Below are positions 12,349 to 24,710 of a stretch of DNA of 64,000 bases, in pieces. Made by a program: the position numbers and the translations under genes. How positions within the stretch are numbered: position 1 is the stretch's first letter; each line of letters opens with the position of its first letter. The DNA lies in the NCBI GenBank assembly GCA_949825045.1, contig OX463807.1, forward strand, positions 13,355,501 to 13,419,500. Reading direction: 5' to 3'. This stretch comes from Argyresthia goedartella. Taxonomy: Eukaryota; Arthropoda; Insecta; Lepidoptera; Argyresthiidae. Below the pieces are notes generated by a model that saw only the letters and a program-made list of their open reading frames with translations, was not told the DNA's origin and searched no databases.

Positions 12349-14797
12349 CAGAATACGGGCTTTCGTTTCGAGTTTTGGCTATATGGACGGATGGATAGAA
12401 AAAATATTAATCTAAAATCAACCTATGCGAGTAGGCAGACAAAATATTCATGTTATTTAATTATACAGGTACATAATAACTTTCCTTGTAATAATTGCCT
12501 TTTTATTTTATTTTATTTTTATTTTATTTTATTGCAGAACATAACAGTAAAATCACATTTCATGTCTTAGAGTAATGGTTTTACATATTAAACTAGTGAT
12601 TGAACCTTAATATGTCCAGACAGGATGCTTAATTAAATGTTATCTGCTATATAACTTAATACATTTTAATCATGAGAATATAATTTGAGTAATGCTTCCC
12701 ACCATTAAAGCAGAAGAAACAAATAAGTATGATTGGATAATCTATAATTTAATAGTAACGAGTATATTGGATCCAGGTGTGGCGGCATTACTTTAGGTAT
12801 TATGCTACTATGGTTTAGCGAACGGGACGCTATGACAGGGAAGATACTAGAGTACTTCTCGCATAATCAAGTTTTGTTACAATTATTTAAGAATCAGCAA
12901 TTGAAGTTTTGATAATGTTTTATACACAATATCTATTTTAAGACGACATACCTATCCCACTTTACACTGAGCTATTACTTTCAGTAATAAGCACATATTT
13001 TACTCGAGAAAAGTCTCGATATATCAAGGTGGTACCTATATCTAGAAAAGAGAGATAGGATTAAATTACTGCCGTTCTCGAATAAAATGTACGTGAATAA
13101 TGCTCTCAATTTTCAATTCCGACTTTCAGAATTGCCTCTCGGGAGTACTAGGGACCGCTTCAATGACGACTGCACCGGAGCTCATGGCCGTCTCGTGTTA
13201 ATTGTTGGGTATTCGAAAATGGGTGATCAATATTGCATCGGCTACTAGGTCAAATGCTTAGAACCTATGTATATTGGTGCCTAGAGCTGAGATTTCTTCG
13301 GCACATTATTTTTAGATTTTATGCTGCAATTTGAGATAGAGAATTTACGAAATGCATTGTGCACATCACCGCACTGGACACTTATGTTATGGAACCATCA
13401 GCATCCTTGCAAACTTATGCGTCGTTGAATTCAAATAGCAAGATTTGTCTGACCTACCCCGACAAATATTCATATTCTTTTCTTCAAAAACCCCAATAGT
13501 GGAGAGGGACGATAAGAAGAAAATATTTTATCGATTTTACGATCAAATTTCATGTCATGTCAAGGTTTTCAAACTGTATGTTTACAATTCAGAAAAACAT
13601 TTAACATTTACTGCCATTTAAAAGCCTTTGTTGCTTTAACAACAAACACACAACACTCAAAGTATTATGTAGTCACTAGCCCGCAGCTGATTTTTACAAA
13701 GCTATAAACATTTCATGCCCACAGAGCATAAAGCGAGACTTGAGGTCTAGAGGATAAGTAAGTAGGTCCCACGAGGATTCTCTGCCTAGTAAATTAAGTC
13801 AGGGCTATTCTGTATGCAGAGAGTGGCCACGCCTAACCAGGACTGTGTGTGGCACCCCCACCGGTGGCTTACGCGAAACTCCTACATTTACATAATTTAA
13901 ACTTCAGTAAAAACCAACTTCAATTACACCCTATTTAATTAGCAACCTTTTATGCAATAGATCCCAACCATTAAATACCTAGAATCAATTAGATCCAGTG
14001 GCAATCTATAGTCGTCATCATCAGTTCCACTACACGAGTCATGCTTCCTGAGAACTGCAGCTTCCCAATGCACGAGATACTATACAAAATACCAAAATCG
14101 CGACAGGTGTGCATTTACTACTTGAAGAGTTCGCACGATTTCATCGCCAGGTCCTGACTGACATTGATAAATTGTTAAGAAGCTCTCCTGGTATCTCACC
14201 ATTCCATCCAATTCACCATACTAAGTGCATTATGACGAGAATGCATAAGTAAAGTGTAAGATACCTAATTGTGCATTGGTTTGAGCAGTTCCGGTGACCA
14301 TTCAGTGCAAATATGTGCGAACTGTTCCACTACATTATTGTTTCATTAGTTCGTAATTATTTTATGCCATGACTTAGTTTAGTTGAGACAATTACGATAT
14401 TCACTTATGTGTCATCATCAATTACAGAACTAATGAAGGTGATTACAATCTAAGGGGCCAGCTTGTTTGTAAAATCAACCCTTAGAATGAGTTTTGTTCT
14501 AAGGGTTGATTTTACTGACAATCTTTTTCAGGGATGAAGTTTAATTTAAATAATCTGAAGGTTTCATTCTTGCATAAGTCTAGGCAGTCGCCTCTTGATA
14601 CTTACTATGTATAGCAGTTCGTTTTCGGCCTACTTCACTAGAGTAGAATTATTAATAGTTAGTCTTAATTTAGGGGTCTGGCATCGATGCCATCCGACCT
14701 TCATAAATCTACAGCTTGCTTCGGCAGGGACCAAGTCAGTTTGTACCAGTAATGGCCGCTATTAAGACTTACACTCTCAAACATCTCTAACACTAAC
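12349..14797. other. 2.4 kb without recognisable genes
   Basis: A (TTTTA)n tract lies at 12499-12535. A hairpin with perfect 19-nt arms (14469-14487 and 14497-14515) has a 9-nt loop. Otherwise A+T-rich unique-looking sequence. Confidence 0.5.
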
Positions 14798-15054
14798 GAC
14801 CCTAATGGCCGAGTCGGCAGTGACGCTGCCTACGAAACCAAGGGTCCCGGGTTCGAGTCCCGGTGGGGGCAAATATTTGTTTGATGAGAACGGATGTTTG
14901 TACCCTAGTCATGGTTGTTTATCTATCTAAGTATTGATATTTATCTATATTAGTATGTGTATCGTTGTCTAGTACCCAAGATACAGGGAATCCTAGTTTG
15001 GGGCTAGATCAATGTGTGTAAATGGTGTCCAAGGTATTATTATTATTATTTATC
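14798..15054 (+). mobile_element. tRNA-derived SINE, family S1, copy 1
   Basis: The head is tRNA-like: an A box TGGCCGAGTCGG and a B box GGTTCGAGTCCC with tRNA spacing. It continues into a tRNA-unrelated body ('gaacggatgtttgtacccta', 'tagtacccaagatacaggga', 'ggggctagatcaatgtgtgt') and an (ATT)n tail at 15035-15051. The body is shared with copies at 56592-56844 and 60165-60388, so this is a retroposed family and not a tRNA gene. RNA polymerase III would transcribe it from the internal boxes. Confidence 0.88.
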
Positions 15055-15354
15055 TATAACGTATTTAAAAAAAACATCTTGAAACATATTTTTTGAGAAT
15101 CACCTTTGCGTAAAAATGGCAGTTTTGGTTTGTAGAGTTCGTTGAAAATAATATTATTTCCAACTAAGTTGGGTCATAGTACAACAAGTAATGTTTGACA
15201 ATTCATGAAAATTTAATTACATAATCATGTAACGGAGAGCACACCATATTATTATTTTTTTTTATTTAGAACTACACAATTTATTAACTTTTTTCAGTAA
15301 TCTTAAAATACAGATTTATCGTAATAATGTCGTATCAGTCACTTAAAATACTAT

Positions 15355-16168
15355 TATCTACACACGTATCATAAACCCTCTTTACTGTGTTCAAAAACGA
15401 TCAGCATTATGTTAAACTACTTGGTAAAAACTCGTTTCGTATCTGGAAAACTACACATAATGGTCATTATGTGTAGTTTTTCTACATATAATGACATTCA
15501 AATTTCGAACGCCGACGCCCACCCGCGTGCCGTCCCTAGTTTGTCTGTCAAGTTGGTACTGACATTCAAATTTCGAACGCCGACGCCCGCTTGCGTGAAG
15601 TTGGTACTAAAGAAAAAGCTAAACAATTGCAGAACCACAATGCCGGTCAAACATGCGGTTCCTGAACACATCAAAGAGAGCTTATGATATGTGTGTAGAT
15701 AAACTAGTGTATGTAACTGTACATAATTAGGCATTATGCAGCAGTCTCATAAACTACTATTATGTGACTGATACATAATGGAGGGCATTAAAACCCGAGA
15801 GTGGAAGGCGAGTTTCATAATAATATCACTCGAGAATTTTAATGCCTAATTATGTACAGTTACATACACATGTTTATCTACACACATATCATAAGCTCTC
15901 TTTGATGTGTTCAGGTACCGCATGTTTGACCGGCATTGTGGCATTGAGTTGTTTAGCTTGTTCTTTAGTACCAACTTCACAGACAAAGTAGGGGCGACAC
16001 GCAGGCGGGCGTCGGCGTTCGAAATTTGAATGTCATTATGTAGAAAATTTACACATTATGGTCATAATGTTCAATATTCAGATAAGAAATTAGTTTTTAA
16101 AAAGTAGTTTCACATTATGCTACTCGTAACGTGCGGTTTTTGGACGCAGTATGATACGTGTGTAGATA
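15355..16168. mobile_element. Nested foldback element with long inverted arms
   Basis: The outer ends are perfect 18-bp inverted repeats, TATCTACACACGTATCAT (15355-15372 and 16151-16168). Inside them are 176-195 bp arms (15561-15736 and 15840-16034) that pair over most of their length around a central region of about 100 bp. The left arm has a partial tandem duplication ('gacattcaaatttcgaacgc' at about 15493 and 15561). The terminal word recurs at the inner part of both arms (near 15685 and 15875). No transposase is encoded. Confidence 0.75.
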
Positions 16169-17810
16169 AAACAATATTTGTTCTACAAAACTGAACAATG
16201 TTACAAGGTTACAAGGCTGTACGTCAGTGAACCCTTTTTTTTCTTTTTATACACTAGGGATGTAAAGTTCAATTCATAGATGTTTGAAGTCCGTAATGAT
16301 TCATTTAATTTAATCGATGTCATCAAGCTGATGCAAACACTATGAAGCTAAGACAGACAGATATCTACTATTGCCTATTATACTACTATTATATTATACA
16401 AACTATTATATTGACCCTACTTTCGGCTAATAAGAAATGTGCTTAAGTGCTGTTAAAAAATGCTAGCACTAAAAATAAAAACTAAAAAGCTCCTTATTAA
16501 ATAAAGTGCTATAATAAAATGCCAACCTTTCTATCTTTTTCAACAACGGGAAAATGTGTGGCTTTTTAACTCTCATGGCTCTTCTTCTGTGCCTTACTGA
16601 TGTAATAAGTTACTTTTAACAATACTATTTTGCAATCAAGCCGCACTTATTATAACTTACAATAATAAGGTATTGTCGTATCCTTTTTAACGGTTTTCGA
16701 TCACTCTTCAAAATCTGGCAGTTGCTGACAGTATGACCGTTAATATTGATTTGATTGTATTTGGGAGGCATAAACATAACTCTACAAAGAAAATCTCGAA
16801 TTTCTTAAGATCCGTAATATTATCCCACTTCCATTTATTTTAAATAAATATTGAATGAAGTTGATTTTTTCCGCTCTACTTTAATATACTAAAAATATGT
16901 TACATGCTGAAAGAAAGTTTGCTAAACAGGAAGAAATTCTGCCAAATATAGGCCAAAAATGCCAAATTGGTAACGCTGGCAATCAATGAGACTAACGTTT
17001 ACTTATGTAAACGTACTTATGTACGTCATAATACTCGTTCCACACCGCATACATTGGTTGTTAGTTTTTTTAATTATTTATCCATGTTACAAATAAAAAA
17101 CATAAAACTAGGCTTATTATGCGGTGTAAACCTATAGTTTATGTGTGGTTTTTGCCACCGTTCCATAATGTTGAGCCATTTATTAGAATCGTTTTATATT
17201 ATGTTATTTATTTTTAATTTGAACCTCTTCTGAGAGGTGCAGTAAAAGTTTGCTAAATAATGCAAACTAATATAAATAACCATACAGGGAATACTAGCTT
17301 ACATAATAATTTAGTGCAGTTTGTTTGAGAACAGTTATGATGCCGTTTCTTTTTATATGAATATCATTGAGTTTCGGTTGTCTACGAGTGTAAAATTTGT
17401 AGTATTATTATTTTGTCAACCTAGAAAACCTTTTTGGTTATCTTGAATTTCCGCCTGATAACTTCACAATAAAAGTACATAGGAATGTTCATTGAATTCA
17501 TTCATTGAGTGAATGATCACTCAAATTAACTCAAGAAACAATAAAATCGTGTAAAACTACAATTTACAGCCTAATTATGCGTCGACCCGACCTGATTAAT
17601 ATTCTTGGTCGATTCAATGTTTTGGTCAACTTATGCAAATGAGCACACTTTTTATAGTGTTATGGCCCAATCATGGCCTGATTTATCACGTTGTAAGGCA
17701 ATTTGTACAGAACTTTTCGTCGTGAAGAAAAATAGTTAACAAGACTACACCCATAGTAAACCAAATGTGACAGATTTTAATACGGGCATATGTTCCTGCA
17801 AAAACAACTG
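16169..17810. other. Gene-free A+T-rich stretch
   Basis: No open frame of interest, no repeat boundaries recognised. Confidence 0.5.
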
Positions 17811-17974
17811 TACTGAAGTGGAATTTTTAATTTGAGGCCAGAAATGTAAACAATGAACTGTCATTTTCCAGTACAAAAAATATAATATGAATGTCAAATT
17901 CAACGGGTTTGTTCTAGAAAATGACAGTTGTTTGTTTACATTCCTGATCTCAAATTAAAAACAGTACTTCAGAT
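17811..17974. mobile_element. Small MITE with about 60-bp inverted repeats
   Basis: 'tactgaagtg...tttaatttgag...aatgtaaacaa...ctgtcattttc' on the left is mirrored on the right by 'gaaaatgacag...tgtttacatt...ctcaaattaaaaacagtacttca'. About 160 bp in total, no coding capacity. Confidence 0.6.
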
Positions 17975-18932
17975 GAGTAATCAATATGATCGATCACATA
18001 AGTTATATTTTTGACGCGCCCGTTCCTTCGTCCCAGAAAATGGCCAACTATTTTCAACCTTATGGTTTGGTGAAGGTGTTCAAAACCAATGAAAAATTGG
18101 TTGTATGGAGACTCTGCTTATGAGGCTCAGAGGGGGCCACCATACGTTTTCTCACTTCAAGCATGAATTATGTAATGTGATCGACCATATTAGGTAGATA
18201 ACTAAGGTCGTGGTTTTATGGTGTTATGTTCATAAATTCCAACGTAGATATTCTAGAAGTGGTTGTAAATTCTATTTGTGGTTGCAATAAATCCCTTCTC
18301 TAATTACTGGTATAAAAACACACGCATAAGCATCTCTATTCTAGTTGTGGCTCTGACATTTGTAGGTCCTGATATTGAATCTACGCCGAAGAATTAAAAA
18401 TAAATAGATACCTTGTCATTTTGTGGTTGTAGACAAAGAAAACTTCTTCGCTCTCAGATAAGCACTGCACCTTAGATATGAATTACATGATTATAAAAGC
18501 GACTCCATTCTGCCTAAAAAAATAAATAGTGAGTCTCGTTTATCAGGTTAGTTTCGAACAAATGTTTCGTTAATGGAAAACAGGCAAATTTATCCCTGTC
18601 ACTATTTGTAGGGCTTGCATGTTGTGTACAATAGCTGTATCGTTTATAATACGATACAAAACGTTGTATTGTTTGTGGATATGATGTAGATAGATGTTGA
18701 CGCAATTATCGTATCTAATGAAACCTGAAACGAGCTTCGGTGCTGTGTATAATGAAACATGCAGGCACAATGCTCCATTTGCACTAAAGTTACAAAGGTA
18801 TGTATACTTCACGCCACGTATTTAGAGCGCTGGGCGACGTTGGCGGGAATTACTGCGCATATGTATAGGTATTGAAAAGTGACTAGGTAAAATGCTGCGG
18901 TAGCTTAAATGAACATGTCTTAGATTGAACAT
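17975..18932. other. Gene-free stretch
   Basis: Short open frames near 18514-18812 overlap each other and have no protein-like features. Nothing else seen. Confidence 0.45.
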
Positions 18933-19005
18933 GTAAGAACAACAAAAATGCTTAAAACATAATCTTGTACACATAAAGTATTTAAAACATAAAAAGTAAG
19001 TATTT
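18933..19005. repeat. Second copy of the A-rich repeat found at 1966-2032
   Basis: Same order of 'gaacatgtaagaacaacaaa', 'cttaaaacataa', 'tacaca' and 'aaaacataaaaag' as at 1966-2032. Confidence 0.5.
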
Positions 19006-19334
19006 GTGTTGATCCTTTTTTGCTGTGCAAATCAGTATTTTTGATGTGCGATTAAATACTAACCTTATAAGTACCTATGCAAAAGACAACGAGCCTTACT
19101 ACAAAAAAAAATATCATCAAAAAAAATCCCTTTCAGCATTTTTTTAAAGACTAAAATGAATGTGATTTGAAATTTGACGTTTGTTTTGAGGTTTGAGGAA
19201 CTACGTTTAATATTTTTAGTAGTAAGACGGTACGATTTTTAAAGTAGCTAGAAATAAACACCGCACAATGTTATTCAAGTTTCTTACATGGGGATTTGGT
19301 ATGTTCAATATTCCTGTGTGTTGAGATATAAAAA

Positions 19335-19600
19335 TGTTGTTTACAAAGTTGTTGGTGCGGCTACTTTCATTCTCCATGTAGATACCTAGGGGCATTTATA
19401 AGTTTGTATGTGGTACTGAAAGAAATTGTGCCACCCACCCCCCTATTTAAACCATACATTTCTCAAGCATTTCAGGTTTATAAAAAAAAATAGCGATCCT
19501 CGCATTAGGCCCTTTCATTTGACATGTCACGCGATATGGTTTGAAAATATATTTAGCTCCTCCAATTTGCCCTTCATATTGCATTATGCATGATTTCATT
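19335..19600 (+). repeat. Repeat R1, body fragment
   Basis: Contains 'tgttggtgcggctactttca', 'agtttgtatgtggtactgaa' and the inner 'gatcctcgcattaggccctt' motif. No head. Confidence 0.6.
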
Positions 19601-20449
19601 TAGTTTAAAATCTTACCGCCAACATAGTTGGAGACTGAAAGAAGCCTAATATTTAGTTGGGCTCTTATTAAAGGGTAAGTGGGAGTGTGTATATTATTTA
19701 AATCAACTACTCAAACAATTACCATCAAACGTCACAAGATCAATTCGTTTGATTTCATATTTATGTAATATAACAAATTGTAATGGTAAACGAGAGTCAG
19801 TACATTTGATACTTCATTTTGCGTGACAGAGGGCTAGCCTATCGCCGCGCTGTATTTGAATACAAGAGTCGATTCATTTAACGTTTGGGTTTTTGAGTAG
19901 CTCAGGGTAAGGTGGGCAAAAACAATGAGCCGAGCGCGTGGGATGGTTCGAGGAAGGTTTCAGGTCAGGTTTTTTTGTCGCATTCCTGCGGAATGTGTAG
20001 GGATCAGAGCCGATTTGGCTGCGCGCTGAATAAATTATGAATAACTAAATAATGGAAGGTTATTATGGAACGATACGGAGAAAGGAGATTATGTTGACTG
20101 CAAATATACAATTGCGTTTGTTTGGTATGATATGGCGAGTTTGACACCACGGGTTTGAATATCATACTAGTGGTCTTTGTCTAGCGCGCTAGTGGTCGGG
20201 AAGGCTTAAATTAATCAAAACCGCTTTTTATAGCCAGCGATCGACAAATTCTGTGTATTGGCAATACCAAATGATTTGAGTGATAGCCAATGGTTGATTA
20301 TAAACTATGCGTACACACAATTTGTAGAACGGCGGATCTGCATGGCATGTTTGATTGAAATTAGACCCTGTGTAGTTAGAGATAAGAAGCTTTCGCTTGG
20401 GCAGCGTGTGTTCGCAAAGGACGCCATTTTTTTTCAGACATGTGGAGTC
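19601..20449. other. No gene recognised; R3 fragment inside
   Basis: R3 recurs at 19815-19848. The remainder shows no coding signal. Confidence 0.4.
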
Positions 20450-20490
20450 TATAAATACGAGAGCGTGGGAAGGGAAGGGATTCATTCAGT
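20450..20490 (+). promoter_or_regulatory. TATA box with initiator-like motif
   Basis: TATAAATA at 20450-20457 is followed 34-38 bases later by TTCATTCAGTC, close to the arthropod initiator TCAGT. This could be the promoter of an LTR retrotransposon remnant or of an unseen gene. No following coding region or LTR pair was found. Confidence 0.25.
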
Positions 20491-22069
20491 CTCAGCGTCA
20501 AGCTACTGTGACAGTCGTCTTTCAGCAATTCTAAACAGTTTTGGTCTGCCGTTTTACGCGTCTGAACTGGACGAATTGTGATTGCGTGTTTCAGTGGATT
20601 TTCGTGAGTGTCTGAAGCGCCGAGATATACCTCGGTTCCTATCCTTTAAATCAACCTACCCCAAATTCCAAAACTATCCTTGGGTCGTTAGATAAGAACT
20701 TGTAGGTAATTGATCTGAGTCTGAGTCTGGGCTTGGAGCGACCCTAAATTCCTTTTTCCTTCACCATAGGGTTCCTGGATTGGCTCTTAGGATATTCGCG
20801 GGCTAATCCTCTCCTCATTCCTTTCGAGTAGCGAGTTTCGAAATTCCCACACACACAGTCATTAAACATACAAGCACATTCAAATCAAACTCAACCATTT
20901 TCGAGTGGTGTCGATAATGGACGTGGTATAACACTAGGATTTTAGACTAGGCTAGACAGGAGTTTAGTTGCGGCTAAACCTAGGTTGGCAGGGCATAGGG
21001 AGACTGTTTGATCGATGAGGTTCCGCGGATGGAAATAACAAATTCAGAACGAAGTTAAAGCGGTGTCAACACAGATAACCTATCCTGTTGATATTTTGAC
21101 ATTTGAGTATTGTCGGGGATGCGCGAAGAGATCAAATTACAGTCTAAAGTTCATTGTTTAGGACCGGGTAGATTGTTTTGCATTGCCTTGGATCAGTTTG
21201 GATTCAAGTTGCATCTTTAAATTAAATGTAAATTTCGCTAGAGGTCTAATGTGTAGGCTGAGTCAAATATATATGATTGGGCTCGGTCGAGGACGTGCTG
21301 AGGTCAGTGGAATTCATAGATCGGTATTTACCGAAGTATGCATTTCGCTATGGTGAGGGTTAGATCTCCAAAAGCGCTAATGACAACGTTTCGATAACAT
21401 CCAGCTCAAATTGCGCAGAGTTGAAGGTTTTAAAACGTTACGGACCTTTTGAGGTAACCGCTAGTTCAAACCCATTTCGGAAATCAAATCGCAATTGTGT
21501 AAACCGGTCTATTCGGATCGTTATTGCCGTGAACTATTTATATAATTGGAACCACCACAAGCCGCTACTAGCGAGCACATGAAATATCATTGAGTAATCA
21601 CGTCGTAAAACTACGACGGATATCTATACGATATCCCAAACAAATATTTTAAATTGTGGTCGACCACTAAAAGAATTTCCAAGCGCCCATATATACAAAA
21701 AAAAAATGGTACCATCACACAAAATACAACAACGATCGATCTGGCGCAATACACCGCTAACTGATGCGAAATACCGGCTTGCGGGCATATATGCTTTCTC
21801 TGTCTAACTTGAAACTGTAACTTCCTGAATCAATCTTCCGTTCGACTATTGTACGCCTAACGAACTTCTCAACGAACGAGAAATTCAGACTTATCATTCT
21901 TAACTTACAATTTTTACAGCTGAATCGGGACATCTCTTTTTGGGGTAGATAGAATAGACGATCATAGCTACTGATAGCGGTGGCTCGACCTTAGCCTTAT
22001 ATGCCGTTACAAAATACTAAAATAAGTTTACACAGCCGCCACGGAACTTTTCACTTCTATTACGAATAA
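20491..22069. other. 1.6 kb without recognisable genes
   Basis: More balanced base composition than its surroundings, and several donor-like GTGAGT words (near 20605), but no protein signal. Confidence 0.4.
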
Positions 22070-22345
22070 AAATACTGTCGATGATGTGAATCACTTTTTT
22101 GTAAATGTGGCCAGGAACATAGCTACCAAAACGTATGGTGACAATCAACCTGTTTCAATCACTGACGCCATACCTCAACTTAACAGATGTCCGTCAATAT
22201 CATCATAGATCAACGTCAATAAAGATGACCGTAAAATGGAAAAACTTCTCACAAGCCAAAAATATCAGCTCAACAGGTTGGGATAACATCCCTAATACAA
22301 TCCTAAAATATTTCATGCATATATTCATTGCCCGCCAGGCCCATC
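22070..22345 (+). pseudogene. LINE reverse-transcriptase linker relic
   Basis: Across frames the plus strand reads VNHFFVNVARNIA and later STGWDNIPNTILK. These resemble the linker and 'SxGxDxIP' segment before the finger domain of LINE reverse transcriptases. Strongly decayed, both ends lost. Confidence 0.45.
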
Positions 22346-22630
22346 TTCAACGTCTGTCTTGACGCTAGCTTCCCTAAACTTCAATATAAAAGTTCAAATA
22401 GAGCTTTTTTGTATAGAGTTAGATAGTCATTTTATTTTTTGTGTCTACAGATCTCCGAGGCATTAAAAAGGCCATGGCAATTTAGAAATATTTTAGAAAA
22501 TTATGGAGGAAGCCCTCACTTAACCATGTTATAACAAAAAAAGGGTAATTATTGGTAGCAATCTTTATCCAGAGATATACTTGTAGATACAACAAAGATT
22601 AATAACTTTTAGTTTTACAATGTGTAATAA

Positions 22631-22816
22631 AAAAATATATATGACGAAAATTTTAAAAATGACATCCCCGCAGAGTTACTTGGTGCGATCTTCTCTGACG
22701 AGCGTATTTCCAAAACACTGGTAGAGTTAATGGAGTTTCTTTGTCCTGTGCGAGATTCAACCATGTATCACCACTTGAAGGGGAAATTTCCTTTTTCAAA
22801 CTTTCAACAAACATAA
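22631..22816 (+). other. Unidentified 61-codon open frame
   Basis: A frame bounded by TAA at 22628 and TAA at 22814 reads with protein-like composition (IPAELLGAIFSDERISKTL in the middle). It has no clear ATG at its beginning. I do not recognise it; a relic of a transposon or an isolated exon is possible, as is chance. Confidence 0.2.
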
Positions 22817-23125
22817 TCAGTAATATACGCATGACATAGTTTAGTTGATCATATTTGATTTATTTTTTATTTTTGTATACGAGACTTAAGTATTTTGACT
22901 TCTAAAAGTACATTATTTTGCCTACTTGTTTTTTGAGTTTTTAATTACATTTGACAGCCAAATCTGCTCAGATAACGATTTTTTGTGTTTACAAGTTTAC
23001 AAACAGTTTAATTCCTAATTGATAGTAAAGCTAAGACTGAAAAACTGAAACTGAATCTAGAGCTGTCAAAGTAAAGTGATTTACGGAATAAACTAGTCGT
23101 ATAGAAACCAAGTGTAATCTTCCAT

Positions 23126-24710
23126 ATGTCAAATATGATTAGATTCTTCATTAAATATGTTAGAATTTTTTCAAAACCTTATAAAAAGGTTTGTGCAGTA
23201 GCAAAGGCCAACTATATTAAAAGCAAAATAGTTTCAGCTGCTAATGTTGTAAAGACGATTTGGAAGGTAACAAACTGCGAAACGGGAATTATTGTGTGGG
23301 AATTATTGATCGGGTGTATTTCCAGATTTAATTAAACATAGTAAAATTATACCTTTATAAAAAAAGGATACAGGAGATAAAAAGGATCCCGGTACCTTCA
23401 GCCCAGTATATATACTTCCGGTACTCGGTAAAAAAATATATACTTAATCAAATGCTGTCTCATTTTAATCTGAACCATCTACTCCATTATCCACAGTTCG
23501 GGTTTACTAAGAGGCGTTCGACCATCGACGCTGCAGTTGCTCTCCTACATCACATGTACGGGGCTTGGGGGGGTCGGAGGATGCTATTGGGGTGTTCTGT
23601 GACTTATCTAAAGCTTTCGACTGTGTCAATCACAAGACGCTGCTAATAAAGCTGGAACATTATAGAGTTAGAGACGGAGCCCTAAATTTGATCATTTTCT
23701 TCCTAAAAACTAGAATTCAAAGAATTCAAAAAAACAGCACGAAGTCACTGCGATCTACAGTTAGAATTGGCATGCCACAGGGCTCACTTATTGGACTGTT
23801 TCTATTTTTAGTGTATATAAATGACCTGCCTTTTATACAAAACCTGTCTTGGATCACTATCCAAGACAGGTTTTATATTTTTGCAGATTATACGTCCCTA
23901 ATTTTCAAAGTTAGTAGACATAATCAAGATATTGACGAAGTAAGTGACGCTCTTTCCCAGATCCATGATTGGTTTACGACAAATAATTTATGTTGAATCC
24001 GAAGAAAACTAAATGTGTAAAGTTTTCATTGCCTGCTGTAAGGAACAACAAATTAGCTATTGTCTTGATGAACAGTGTAAATGAAACAGTTTTCTTGGGG
24101 ATCACTATCGACGCAAGGTTACAGCGGGACCCTCATTTTAAATGCGCTATTCTTAAGGCTCAGCTCGGCGGCATACGTAGTCAGAAAGATTCTTCAACTG
24201 ACTGACGTTGCTACTACCAGACTTGTATATTTCAGTTATTTTCATAGCATTATGTCCTACGGAATTTTATTGTGGGGTCAAGCTGCTAACATAAATAGCA
24301 TCTTTGTGTTACAAAAGAGGGCGATACGTTCCATTATATAAATTGCATGGTCGCGATTCTCTAAGTGAATGGTTTTAAGAAATTTATATTCTCACAGTAC
24401 ATATTTGCAAACATCTTGTATATCCGGAAGAACAAAACGCTATTTCCTAAGAATTCTCATATGCATTATATAAAATACTAGAAATAAAATAAAATTATGC
24501 ACCTAAATTTAAAATGTGTAAAGTAAACAATTTATTCGCTTCTATAATAACAGACGATATTGGAAATCTGTCCGATTCCAATTAAAAACTAAAATTAAAA
24601 ATATGTTGTGTTCCTTAGAACATAACATATTTTTAATTTTAATTTTAATTTATCGTATAGTAGGCCTTAGCCTACTATACGATAAATGATTACTTAGATG
24701 ATGAAAAAGT
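23126..24710 (+). pseudogene. LINE A-family reverse transcriptase relic (plus strand)
   Basis: Same family as LINE A at 1-1965. In order: KVCAVAKANYIKSKI (23180-23230), a deletion, FGFTKRRSTIDA (23495-23530), DLSKAFDCVNH (23600), GMPQGS and FLVYINDLP (23770-23835), then IFADYTSLIFK where family members have FADD, LFTTNNL..LNPKKTKC, FLGITIDARLQ, and SYGILLWGQAA (24260). A C-terminal trace (YTINDYL, DDEKVW) lies at 24660-24710. Several frameshifts and a D-to-Y change in the catalytic box kill it. Three palindromic insertions interrupt it (23839-23874, 24591-24640, 24649-24686). Confidence 0.8.
24591..24686. repeat. Two adjacent hairpins inside the LINE relic
   Basis: First: about 20-nt arms 24591-24610 and 24621-24640 (one mismatch), with inner tgttc/gaaca and loop CTTA. 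Second: 17-nt perfect arms 24649-24665 and 24670-24686, loop CTTA. Confidence 0.8.

Noticed and set aside
14798..14875. Possible tRNA gene
   Set aside because: A and B boxes are present, but the same sequence with an attached body occurs three times; it is a SINE head.
20258..20581. 107-codon plus-strand frame
   Set aside because: It crosses the TATA-initiator region and has no recognisable domain.
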